Under the pieces are notes generated by a model. The model made no database searches. It was not told the origin of the DNA and saw only the letters and a list, made by a program, of their open reading frames with translations. The translations under genes were made by a program, and so were the position numbers. Of a stretch of DNA of 64,000 nt, positions 54,765-63,510 are shown one piece after another (the first letter of the stretch is position 1; the number at the start of each line of letters is the position of its first letter). This DNA comes from Pseudomonas migulae (lineage in GTDB: Bacteria; Pseudomonadota; Gammaproteobacteria; Pseudomonadales; Pseudomonadaceae): contig NZ_JALJWR010000001.1 of the NCBI RefSeq assembly GCF_024169315.1, positions 4,328,501-4,392,500 of the forward strand, in the 5' to 3' direction.

Positions 54765-56681
54765 ATGTTCGCTCTCGCCAATCAACCGCGCTTCACGCTG
54801 ACCGTCGACGGTAACCAGAATGAGCTCAAGGTGCTTGAGTTCACCGGCAAGGAAGCCATCAGCCAGTCCTACCGTTTTGACCTGGAGCTGGTCAGCGAAC
54901 GGCCGGACCTCGATCTTGAAAGCCTCCTGCACCGTCAGGCTTTTCTGTATTTCGATGCACAAGGTTGCGGCATCCACGGTCAGATTTATCGCGTGGGCCA
55001 AGGTGATTCCGGTGAGCGTCTGACGCGCTATCAGATCAGCCTGGTGCCGCGTCTGGCCTACCTCGGCCAGCGCATCAATCAGCGGATCTTCCAGCACAAA
55101 AGTGTGCCGACGATCATTGCGCAGGTGCTCAAGGATCATGGCATCCAGCGCGATGCCTTCGAGTTTCGGCTTGGCAGTGACTACCCCGAGCGCGAGTACT
55201 GCGTGCAATACGCGGAAAGCGATCTGGCGTTCATCCAGCGGCTGTGTGCCGAAATTGGCATTCACTACCACTTCCAGCACAGCATTGACGGGCATTTGCT
55301 GGTGTTTGGTGATGATCAGACAATTTTTCCTCTTTTGTCCGAGCTGACGCCCTATCAGCCTGGCAGCGGCATGGCGGCGGATGCGCCGGCGATCAAGCGC
55401 TTCAACGTACGTTTGGAAACCCGTACCACTGCCGTAACCCGTCGCGATTACGACTTCCACAAACCGCACCTGTTACTTGAAAGCCGTAGCGACAGCGAGC
55501 AACAGCCGGCGCTGGAGGATTACCGGTTTCCCGGCCAATTTGCCGATCGCGAGACTGGCAGGCATCTCGCGCAACGGGCCTTGGAGCGTCACGGCGCCGA
55601 TTATCGTCAGGCCGAAGGCAACAGTGATCAATCCGCGTTAATGAGCGGGCATTTCCTACAGCTCGATGAGCATCCGCGTCAGGAATGGAATGACCTGTGG
55701 CTGATCACCGAGATCGAACACCGTGGTCGTCAGCCGCAAGTGCTGGAAGAGATGGCTGGCAGCGATGCTGGCGATGATTTCCAGGGTTATCGCAATACCT
55801 TTCTGGCAACGCCGTGGGATGTTTCGTTTCGCCCACCGTTGATTGAAAAGCCCCACGTCCCCGGTTATCAGCCTGCCGTCGTCACTGGCCCAACTGACAG
55901 CGAAATCCACTGCGACGCGTTCGGGCGGGTCAAGGTTCGGCTGTTGTGGGATCGCGAGAGTCAGCCCAACGAGCATTCCAGTTGCTGGTTGCGCGTCGCC
56001 ACCGGTTGGGCGCATGACCGTTACGGTAGCGTACTGATTCCGCGGGTCGGCATGGAAGTGCTGGTGGGGTTCATCGATGCGGATGCAGATAAGCCACTGG
56101 TGATGGCTTGCCTGCCGAACGCCGCGACCCCGCTACCACTCGACCTGCCAGCGGACAAGACCCGCAGCATTTTCCGCAGCCAAAGCAGTCCCGGTGGCGG
56201 CGGATACAACGAATTGCGCATCGAGGATCGCCAAGGCGCCGAGGAAATTTCTCTGCGGGCCCAGCGAAACTGGACGCAGCATGTGTTGAACGACCTGCAC
56301 CTCCAGGTCGGAAACCGGCGCAGTGCGGTCATCAGTGCAAACGACAACCTGCACGTTCACGGTGATCGATCCATCCGCGTCAACAGCCAGACCCTCAAGG
56401 CCAGCGGGCAATTCCACGTCAGCGCCGGCCAGCAGGTCGTCATCGACGGCGGTGCCAGTGCCACGATTCAGGCGGGTGGGCACTGGATCAACATTGGCCC
56501 CGAGGGAATCTTCAGCAGCGTCCCGATTGAGCTCGGTGGTGCACCGATGCCCGCAATGGGCGCCGCGACCGCTCAACGAACGCTTATGGCACTCAGCGCG
56601 GCACAGATTCTGACCCTGAAAAGCGACGCGCCGTTCTGCGAAGAATGCGAGCGTTGCAAGGAGGGCATCTGTGCAGCCTGA
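54765..56681 (+). CDS. vgrG: Type VI secretion spike protein VgrG
   Basis: Trimeric spike of a type VI secretion system, 638 residues. The N-terminal part is the gp27-like domain (FTLTVDGNQNELKVLEFTGKEAISQSYRFDLEL), then the gp5-like OB-fold (GRVKVRLLWDRESQPNEHSSCWLRVATGWA; GSVLIPRVGMEVLVGFIDAD) and beta-helix repeats. No effector domain is fused; the C-terminus ends with a cysteine cluster CEECERCKEGIC that may bind metal or its cargo. No T6SS core genes are present, so it is an orphan vgrG serving the genes downstream. Confidence 0.95.
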   Translation: MFALANQPRFTLTVDGNQNELKVLEFTGKEAISQSYRFDLELVSERPDLDLESLLHRQAFLYFDAQGCGIHGQIYRVGQGDSGERLTRYQISLVPRLAYLGQRINQRIFQHKSVPTIIAQVLKDHGIQRDAFEFRLGSDYPEREYCVQYAESDLAFIQRLCAEIGIHYHFQHSIDGHLLVFGDDQTIFPLLSELTPYQPGSGMAADAPAIKRFNVRLETRTTAVTRRDYDFHKPHLLLESRSDSEQQPALEDYRFPGQFADRETGRHLAQRALERHGADYRQAEGNSDQSALMSGHFLQLDEHPRQEWNDLWLITEIEHRGRQPQVLEEMAGSDAGDDFQGYRNTFLATPWDVSFRPPLIEKPHVPGYQPAVVTGPTDSEIHCDAFGRVKVRLLWDRESQPNEHSSCWLRVATGWAHDRYGSVLIPRVGMEVLVGFIDADADKPLVMACLPNAATPLPLDLPADKTRSIFRSQSSPGGGGYNELRIEDRQGAEEISLRAQRNWTQHVLNDLHLQVGNRRSAVISANDNLHVHGDRSIRVNSQTLKASGQFHVSAGQQVVIDGGASATIQAGGHWINIGPEGIFSSVPIELGGAPMPAMGAATAQRTLMALSAAQILTLKSDAPFCEECERCKEGICAA

Positions 56682-57408
56682 GCGCATGTCTCCCCTCGAT
56701 TGGCTGACGCGTCAACCGCTCGATTCTTCCGAGCAGTTGTTCGCGATCTTCGGCAATGCCAGTTCCGCTGAGCCGCTTAAAGCCTGGCAATGCGCTAGCC
56801 CGTTGCATGCCCCGAGCCCTGTCTGGGCAGACACCGTTTACGCCGAGTGGGAACCGGTCATGCCCTATGTCGGAATCGTCGCGGCGGGCAGTGAGTTTCT
56901 GGAGTGGGTCTCGACGACCGAGTCTCGCGATTGGGGTTGGCTGGCGGTTTCTTCTTCGCCTCAAGACGTGCTGGTCGAGCATTTGCGCAGTCTTACGCAG
57001 GTTCTTTTACCCAATGGCAATGCGGTGTTTTTCCGCTTCTGGGATGGGCGTCATGTGTTGCCGATTTTGCAATCTGTCGAGGTCGACGTCGCTCAATTGC
57101 TGCCCGTGATGGGGCGCTGCCTGATCAATGGCCAACCGCTCGATATCGGTGGCACTGCTCTGAAAACCACCAGGGTTTTTCCATGGTGGGAAGTCTCCGC
57201 AACGCTGCTGGAACATCTCGCTGAACAGTCAAACACCACTCGGGTGAACAACTTGCTCAAGTGGCTGAGCGAGGACCGCCCGGATCTTTTCGAGGCGTTT
57301 TCCGAGAGTGTTTTGCGGCACAAGGTGGCGATCTTTCTAGCGGACCCAAGTCTGCCGCCCGCACCGAAATCTGCCCTGGTGGATTACCTGATGGCGGAGC
57401 TGGACTGA
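56671..57408 (+). CDS. DUF4123 type VI effector adaptor/chaperone
   Basis: A 245-residue DUF4123 protein; members load specific effectors onto their VgrG. Visible features are the SSEQLFAIFGNASSAEPL start, WADTVYAEWEPVMPYVG, and the FFRFWDGRHVLPIL segment typical of the family. The start is GTG at 56671, within the vgrG end, with AAGGAGG correctly spaced. Its stop overlaps the rhs start, so all three genes are translationally coupled. Confidence 0.9.
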   Translation: MQPERMSPLDWLTRQPLDSSEQLFAIFGNASSAEPLKAWQCASPLHAPSPVWADTVYAEWEPVMPYVGIVAAGSEFLEWVSTTESRDWGWLAVSSSPQDVLVEHLRSLTQVLLPNGNAVFFRFWDGRHVLPILQSVEVDVAQLLPVMGRCLINGQPLDIGGTALKTTRVFPWWEVSATLLEHLAEQSNTTRVNNLLKWLSEDRPDLFEAFSESVLRHKVAIFLADPSLPPAPKSALVDYLMAELD

Positions 57409-60400
57409 TGGATCAGATCGTACGCATCGAGCAGGAACTCGACGGTTTCAAGGACAGCCTTTCCCTGTATCGGGATCAGCTTGGTCGATGGTTCAACCAA
57501 GCGGCTGACAAGGTCAGTCGCGCCACGGACATGCCCTCGCTGGTGGGCATGGATCGGGTCGTCAAACTAGGCGATACCACTACGGCGGTGAGCAGTGGCG
57601 ATGATGATTTTTTCTCCAGTGTTGCGCAGTGCCCGGCGAGCGGGATTCTGGAGATCGAAAGCAAGTTCGAGTCGGTTTATGACATTCCGTTGGGGAATAT
57701 TCAGGTTGATGTCATTGCTGCTGATGGCGGTGAAACGACGTCGGTCATGCTCGATGAAAACGGTAAGGGGCGTTTCAGAGGCAAGCCCGGAAAGTTCTAC
57801 CGGGTTCATGTCCAGAGCAAGGTTACCCCCGAGCAAGTTGATGAGCTTTTCTCTTCTTATGACGCCTTGGCGAAACAGCTGGAAGATTGGCTGCGCAACG
57901 AGTGGAAAGAGTTCAAACCGCAATGGTCGCAGTCGGCTTTTGCCGCGGCGGGTAACGGGATGCTTGCGGGGAGTTGGGCCGCAATCATTGGTGTGTGGGA
58001 CAGCCTCAACTTGCTCTCGGACATTCTCAAGGATCCCGGCGAGTTCGTTGAACGACTGGGTAGTGGTGCCAGGAAACTGGCCGAACTGGCGGAAAAGTTT
58101 CCAGCAACGATGGCAAAAGTCCAACTGCTGGCGAGTGATGAAGCGGCACTTTGTTTGTTGCTGCGCACCGCCAGCCTCTGGTTGGAGATGCTGCCGCCCA
58201 GCGAGATCGCCGGCAAAACTGCCGAAGCTGTATCAACCATCGTCGTGCAGTTGCTCATCGACATTCTGATCGGGATTGTCCTGACCTTCGCTGGTGCGGG
58301 GGCGGGCATTGCTTATCTAGGGATGCGTTTTGCCCACTACGGCGCCCGCTTTGTCAGCGCGATGCAGGGGTTCGTCAAAGCGATCTTCACCCTCATCGAT
58401 AACTTCATGAACTACGTCGACCGTTACAAAAAGGTCGCCGCGCGTGGTGTTGCGGGCGGTATGAAAAAGGGACAGATGCAACTGCGCTGGGATGCCAAAG
58501 GCAACACCACGATCAAGCAAAACGAACACTACGACGACGCCTCGAAACAAGCCACCAACCCCAACGGCGACAGCGCCGATTCCGCAGACAAAACAGCCAC
58601 CAACAAATGCCCGGTGTCGATGGTCACCGGCGAAGAGCTGCTGACCCTCGCTGACGGTTCGCTGGACGGCATCCTGCCGTTCGACTTCACCCGCCTCTAT
58701 CGCACCAGCGCGGTCGAGATCGATGTCGGACTCGGTTTCGGCTGGAGTCACAGCCTCGCGCATCGACTGGAAATCGAGGGCGACAAGGTCATCTGGACCG
58801 ACCACGAAAACCGCCGCACCACCTTTCCACTACCGACTATCGAACGCCCGGCCATCCACAACAGCCTCTCTCGTGCTGCGATTTTTCTGGGTGACGAACC
58901 CGAAGAATTGATCCTCGCCCAGGCCGGTGATGACGTGCGTTTCTATCACTTCATCAACGGTTTACTGACAACGATAAGCGACGGTTACGACAACCGACTG
59001 CGCATCACACGCGATCGCCAGGAACGCATCAAACGCCTCGATAACGGCGCCGGACGAGCCTTGCTGTTGCGCTATGAACGCCACCATCTGGTCGCCGTTG
59101 ATTATCAGGTTTTTGTTCCGGCCCAGACCCTCGATGAGGGTTGGCACACGGAACAGACGCTGATCAGTTACCGCTACAACGAACGCCGGCAATTGATCGA
59201 AGCGACCAACGCTGTCGGCGAAAGCGAGCGTTACGACTACGACGATCAGCACGTCATCCTGCAGCGGCAACTGGCCGGTGGGGCGAGTTTCTTTTGGGAG
59301 TGGGAACGGTCCGGCAAGGCTGCACGATGCGTCCGACATTGGGCGTCGTTTGCGCAGATGGAGGCGCGGTATGTCTGGGATGACGAGGGCAGCGTCACGG
59401 TCCAAAACATTGACGGCAGCGAAGAGGTTTACCAGCACGATGATCGGGCGCGGCTGGTACGCAAGGTCGGTCTCGATGGCGGAGAACACCTCAAGGCGTA
59501 CGACGACAACGGTAGGTTGATTGCCGAGCAGGACCCGCTCGGCGCCGTCACCGAATTTCACTACGACGAAGTCGGACGGCTGGTCGCGCTGATTCCACCG
59601 GGAGACGAACCCACCTCCTACGAGTATCGCGACGGTTTCCTGCATGCGCAGTACCGCGGCAAAGCCGTGTGGACGTATCGGCGCAACGCCCAGGGCGATG
59701 TCACCGAGGCGACCGATCCTGACGGCCATGTCACCCATTATCACTACGACGATAAAGGTCAGTTGCTGTCGATCCGTTACCCGGATACCAGCCGCCATGT
59801 ATTCGGCTGGAACGGTTTGGGCCAACTGGTTGAAGAGACCTTGCCGGACGGTGGTCAGCGGCGGTTTTCCTTTGATGCGTTTGGGCGGCGGATTACCGGT
59901 CAGGATGAACACGGCGCCGTCACCCGTTACGAGTGGGATGCCGTCGGACGACTGCTCCAGACCACGCTTCCCACAGGTGCCACTCGCGCCTTCAGCTACA
60001 ACGCCTACGGAAAAATCACCGCCGAGCGCGACGAACTGGGTCGTGTCACGCGCTACGAATACCTCGACGATTTGCACCTGGTCAGCCGCCGGATCAATGC
60101 CGACGGTTCGCAGCTGAAGTATCGCTACGACAACGCGCAGCTGTTGCTCACGGAAATCGAAAACGAATCCGGTGAACAATATCGGCTGGACTACACGCCC
60201 GGCGGATTGATCCGACAGGAAACCGGATTCGACGGCCAACGTACGGCGTATGCCTACGACCTCAATGGCCATCTGCTGGAGAAAACCGAGTTCGGCGATG
60301 ACGGTTCGCAACTCGTCACCGCTTATGAACGGGATTCAGCAGGGCGGTTGCTGGTCAAGACGCTGCCCGATGGCGTCAAGGTCGAGTACCGCTACGACAG

Positions 60401-62165
60401 CCTCGGCCGACTGATCGGCGTCGATGACGGCCACGATCGCCCGCTGGAATTCGAGTATGACCAACAGGATCGGCTGATCACCGAACACCAGGGCTGGGGC
60501 ACGCTGCGCTATGGCTACAACGCCTGCGGCCAGCTCAACCGCATGCGCCTGCCGGACGGCAGCAAACTCGACTACCACCACGAAAAGGGCGGCGCGCTGA
60601 CCGCCATCGACCTCAACGGCGCGCGGCTTACCACCCACCAATTCGCCTTCGGCCGCGAGCAGCAACGCCAACAAGGTCAACTCACCAGCCACTATCACTA
60701 CGACGAACAGGGCCGGTTGCAAGCTCACGCGATCAACCAGCCAACCCGACCGCTGTACCTGCGCCACTACAGCTACGCGGTCAACGGCAACCTGGCGAAC
60801 ATCGCCGACAGCCGCCACGGCCAGCGCAGCTATTACTACGACGCGCTCAACCGTCTGACCCGCGTCCGCCATACCCGCGACGACCCACCGGAAACCTTCG
60901 CCCACGACCCGGCTGGAAATCTGCTGATGCAGGATCGGCCAGGCGTGGTGACCGTTAAAGGTAATCGCCTGCTGATGCAGGGTGACCGGCATTACGACTA
61001 CGACGCTTTCGGCAACCTCATCCGCGAGCGGCGCGGTACTGGGCAAAAACTCGTCACCGAATACCGTTATGACTGCCAGCATCGGTTGATTGGTGTCACC
61101 ACACCGGATGGACGTTGCGCGAGCTACCGCTACGACGCCTTCGGCCGCCGCATCGCCAAAACCATCGACGGCCACACCATTGAATTCTTCTGGCAGGGCG
61201 ACAACCTCGTCGCGGAAAGCAGTCACGAGCATTACCGCAGTTACGTCTACGAACCGGGCACATTCCGCCCATTGGCCATGCTCGACGGCAAAGGCCCGCG
61301 TAAGGCTTGTCCGTTTTACTACCAGCTCGATCACCTTGGTACGCCGCAGGAGCTTACGGATTTTGGTGGCGAGATTGTCTGGTCGGCGAAGTACAACGCC
61401 TACGGAAAAGTCACGCATTTGGCGTTTGGCGAGGGAGAGCAACTCGAGCAACCGTTACGGTTTCAGGGGCAGTACTTCGACGCCGAGAGCGGCCTGCATT
61501 ACAACCGGCATCGGTACTATGATCCGGGGGTAGGGCGGTATCTGACGCCGGATCCGGTGAAGCTGGCGGGTGGACTGAATCAGTACCGCTACGCGCTGAA
61601 TCCGACGGGGTGGGTTGATCCGTTGGGGTTGAGCGGGAATTGTCCGCAGTCGGATATGCCTGGGTGTAAGGCGCCGGATGATACGACTGGCGCGAAGGTT
61701 GATGAGGGTGAGCCGTCATTACCGAAGCCCAAATTAAGTGCTGAAGAGGTTTTCAAGGAAAAGGTTAAAAAGCTGAATGATGATCAAGGTATGCATATGG
61801 TTGGAAAACATGATCCAGAACTGAATGATGCTGCTTTCAAACGACGGGCAATTGATGGAGCGGATCCCATAACTGGTCGAACGCCCAAGAATAAAGTAGG
61901 CAATCCAAGCTCCCGCTTTTACAGCTGGGAGTTGATGCATAAGGCTTATATCCTAGGAACCACTAGAACAGAGCATGGATTGCCTCGTTTTACAGGCAAG
62001 GACAGCCGAGATAATGACATTGTTCGGATGGAGCTACCCGGTGCGGGCGAAGGGTATAAGCCAAATAAAAAGTCCAAACAAAACCCCAAGCATGTTGAGC
62101 TAAATGGCTTCGAAATGAAATTTGACGAGTTCGGCGTCCCTTTCACACTGTATCCAATAAAGTAG
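57408..62165 (+). CDS. Rhs-family polymorphic toxin, T6SS effector
   Basis: A 1585-residue effector carried by the adjacent VgrG. Residues 1-390 are an N-terminal region without PAAR motif but with a hydrophobic helix pair (about 279-304). From about 399 (NKCPVSMVTGEELL) comes a DUF6531-type segment and then dozens of YD/RHS repeats that form a cocoon. The core ends with the self-cleavage motif DPLGL at about 1404-1408. The last ~177 residues are the toxin tip: Lys-rich, with motifs GMHMVGKHDPELN, RFYSWELMHKAYI and FGVPFTLYPIK, not assignable to a known toxin. DNA after 61.7 kb is more AT-rich than the core, as for exchanged tips. The next gene should encode immunity. Confidence 0.93.
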   Translation: MDQIVRIEQELDGFKDSLSLYRDQLGRWFNQAADKVSRATDMPSLVGMDRVVKLGDTTTAVSSGDDDFFSSVAQCPASGILEIESKFESVYDIPLGNIQVDVIAADGGETTSVMLDENGKGRFRGKPGKFYRVHVQSKVTPEQVDELFSSYDALAKQLEDWLRNEWKEFKPQWSQSAFAAAGNGMLAGSWAAIIGVWDSLNLLSDILKDPGEFVERLGSGARKLAELAEKFPATMAKVQLLASDEAALCLLLRTASLWLEMLPPSEIAGKTAEAVSTIVVQLLIDILIGIVLTFAGAGAGIAYLGMRFAHYGARFVSAMQGFVKAIFTLIDNFMNYVDRYKKVAARGVAGGMKKGQMQLRWDAKGNTTIKQNEHYDDASKQATNPNGDSADSADKTATNKCPVSMVTGEELLTLADGSLDGILPFDFTRLYRTSAVEIDVGLGFGWSHSLAHRLEIEGDKVIWTDHENRRTTFPLPTIERPAIHNSLSRAAIFLGDEPEELILAQAGDDVRFYHFINGLLTTISDGYDNRLRITRDRQERIKRLDNGAGRALLLRYERHHLVAVDYQVFVPAQTLDEGWHTEQTLISYRYNERRQLIEATNAVGESERYDYDDQHVILQRQLAGGASFFWEWERSGKAARCVRHWASFAQMEARYVWDDEGSVTVQNIDGSEEVYQHDDRARLVRKVGLDGGEHLKAYDDNGRLIAEQDPLGAVTEFHYDEVGRLVALIPPGDEPTSYEYRDGFLHAQYRGKAVWTYRRNAQGDVTEATDPDGHVTHYHYDDKGQLLSIRYPDTSRHVFGWNGLGQLVEETLPDGGQRRFSFDAFGRRITGQDEHGAVTRYEWDAVGRLLQTTLPTGATRAFSYNAYGKITAERDELGRVTRYEYLDDLHLVSRRINADGSQLKYRYDNAQLLLTEIENESGEQYRLDYTPGGLIRQETGFDGQRTAYAYDLNGHLLEKTEFGDDGSQLVTAYERDSAGRLLVKTLPDGVKVEYRYDSLGRLIGVDDGHDRPLEFEYDQQDRLITEHQGWGTLRYGYNACGQLNRMRLPDGSKLDYHHEKGGALTAIDLNGARLTTHQFAFGREQQRQQGQLTSHYHYDEQGRLQAHAINQPTRPLYLRHYSYAVNGNLANIADSRHGQRSYYYDALNRLTRVRHTRDDPPETFAHDPAGNLLMQDRPGVVTVKGNRLLMQGDRHYDYDAFGNLIRERRGTGQKLVTEYRYDCQHRLIGVTTPDGRCASYRYDAFGRRIAKTIDGHTIEFFWQGDNLVAESSHEHYRSYVYEPGTFRPLAMLDGKGPRKACPFYYQLDHLGTPQELTDFGGEIVWSAKYNAYGKVTHLAFGEGEQLEQPLRFQGQYFDAESGLHYNRHRYYDPGVGRYLTPDPVKLAGGLNQYRYALNPTGWVDPLGLSGNCPQSDMPGCKAPDDTTGAKVDEGEPSLPKPKLSAEEVFKEKVKKLNDDQGMHMVGKHDPELNDAAFKRRAIDGADPITGRTPKNKVGNPSSRFYSWELMHKAYILGTTRTEHGLPRFTGKDSRDNDIVRMELPGAGEGYKPNKKSKQNPKHVELNGFEMKFDEFGVPFTLYPIK

Positions 62166-62173
62166 GAAATGCG

Positions 62174-62584
62174 ATGCTTATTGATCCTGGAACTGAACAA
62201 CCATACATTCCAACACCTGCATACTTTTTGGGTTGTTTCGATATTTATGATCGTGAAGAAACGCTCGGAGAGGAGCTGGAGAAATACGACCCTAACAATC
62301 CCGCTGATCGCGAAGAGTTAATACTCAAATATTGCTTGTCTCGGAATAGATCGTATCGTCACAGGTTTCTTCTTTATAAGTGTTTGGAGGAAAGTCTTCA
62401 GGATAGGGATTATGACTTTCAGGCATTGCTTGAGCATGATCCTGAAGAGTATTCGTCTCTCCCCGATGGTTGGGACGAGATGAGTTGTCCACGGTCCTTT
62501 TTCGAAGACATCTTTCGCTTGGCGACAATTGAGTGGGAGGAAGACCTCCATAAGGCCAGCCTCGAAGATCAATCAACTTGGTAA
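62174..62584 (+). CDS. Putative immunity protein for the Rhs toxin tip
   Basis: A 136-residue acidic protein with no signal peptide or membrane helix, starting 8 bp after the rhs stop with AGGA upstream. No family recognised. Position, size, acidity (matching a basic tip) and low GC equal to the tip all fit a cognate cytoplasmic immunity protein, which would suggest that the tip acts in the cytoplasm. Confidence 0.75.
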   Translation: MLIDPGTEQPYIPTPAYFLGCFDIYDREETLGEELEKYDPNNPADREELILKYCLSRNRSYRHRFLLYKCLEESLQDRDYDFQALLEHDPEEYSSLPDGWDEMSCPRSFFEDIFRLATIEWEEDLHKASLEDQSTW

Positions 62585-62633
62585 GGCTTGCGATCTCTGA
62601 CTCAGATAGATTTTATGAGCGCTTCGCGCTCAA

Positions 62634-62724
62634 TTCGCGGGCAAGCCACGCTCCCACAGGATTGAAGGCGTTCCCGGTTTTGGTGGTCTGACTCGGTCCT
62701 GTGGGAGCGAGGCTTGCCCGCGAA
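62634..62724. repeat. REPIN, variant arms
   Basis: TTCGCGGGCAAGCCACGCTC and GAGCGAGGCTTGCCCGCGAA with matching compensatory changes in both arms. Just before it, GAGCGC-TTC-GCGCTC (62617-62631) may end the rhs-immunity transcript. Confidence 0.87.
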
Positions 62725-62835
62725 GGCGGTCTTACAGGCAACGAAATTTCTGGGCAAAGTCGTCGGAAGTTTCCTTCAATTTCTATCGGTTTTCATGAAC
62801 TGGTGCGCATCGAGCCGCATCGATAGTCTTGGGTG

Positions 62836-63055
62836 GTCACTGCAAATTCAGTGACAGGGTGTGGAAGCCCTTCTATCGTTAGGCGCGTCAAGCGCCACCA
62901 GTTCGGCGTTTTTTATCGTCTGTGTTTTATGGTGGCTGTGCGCGGGGCGCTTTCGAGTGCGCCGAGTGCCTAACGTCTCGGTCTTCCACACCTGCGTACA
63001 GCCGCCACCCATTATGTGGAAGTGATTGTTGGCGGTTCCAATTCATACGTTAGGA
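62836..63055 (+). ncRNA. Highly structured leader with two mutually exclusive folds (candidate RNA switch)
   Basis: Upstream fold: GGTGTGGAAG (62858-62867) pairs with CTTCCACACC (62983-62992) and CGTTAGGC (62877-62884) with GCCTAACG (62968-62975), enclosing hairpins GCCACCA/TGGTGGC (62894/62930) and GGCGC/GCGCC (62946/62959). Downstream fold: the same central strands also match TGTGGAAG (63015-63022) and CGTTAGG (63048-63054). The last segment contains the AGGA ribosome-binding site of the ORF at 63065. A separate hairpin GTCACTG/CAGTGAC (62836-62855) precedes it, and CCGCCA/TGGCGG (63002/63030) is compatible only with the upstream fold. No family name is known to me. That it is transcribed and switches is inference from sequence. 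Confidence 0.6.
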
Positions 63056-63064
63056 ATCAGACTG

Positions 63065-63397
63065 ATGACAAATCTTCACCCCGATCCCCCCTACGAAAAA
63101 CCAGCCCCTCCACCCAAAAGCCGTTTCATGGCACTGACCAGCAACTGCGACGACATGCCCACCTTGTTCGTCGATACCCTCGCACCACTCGACGTTTTAT
63201 ACGACGCGGCCAGTTTTCGAATCCGCGCCGTCACCCAAGTGATGGAAAACCTGTCGATGCGTGGCTCGATCGAATGTCAGTCTTTCATCCTCAGCGACTT
63301 TGCATTGCTCTGCGCCATTCCGTTGCGCGATGGGTGTGATGTGCTGGATGTGCTGGATGTGCTGGGGCGGCAGTTGAAAGTACAGCGTTCGGAGTAG
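63065..63397 (+). CDS. Small Pseudomonas-type protein of unknown function (DUF6124/DUF3077-like)
   Basis: A 110-residue protein with a Pro-rich start (DPPYEKPAPPPKS) and a helical C-terminal part (TLFVDTLAPLDVLYDAASFRIRAVTQVMENLSM). The pattern recalls the small DUF3077/DUF6124-type proteins that occur in many copies in fluorescent pseudomonads; the match is tentative. No signal peptide or membrane helix. A GATGTGCTG repeat near the 3' end makes a tandem Asp-Val-Leu. ATG at 63065 has AGGA 9 nt upstream within the structured leader. Confidence 0.65.
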   Translation: MTNLHPDPPYEKPAPPPKSRFMALTSNCDDMPTLFVDTLAPLDVLYDAASFRIRAVTQVMENLSMRGSIECQSFILSDFALLCAIPLRDGCDVLDVLDVLGRQLKVQRSE

Positions 63398-63510
63398 CGG
63401 CGGACGTTGTTGTGGCGAGGGGGTTGTGTGGTGTCGTTGTCCGCTCGGCTGCGAAGCCCTGACGTTCGCCTCGGTACAAGGTAAACTTCCCGGCCTTCGC
63501 AGGAGCAATC

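Noticed and set aside
62860..63054. The repeated TGTGGAAG and CGTTAGG segments as att-type direct repeats
   Set aside because: There is no integrase and the repeats are separate short pieces with different spacings; complementarity to the central strands explains them better.
62836..63065. Leader as a retron msr-msd region or mobile intron
   Set aside because: No reverse transcriptase or intron-encoded protein is near; the following ORF is only 110 residues.
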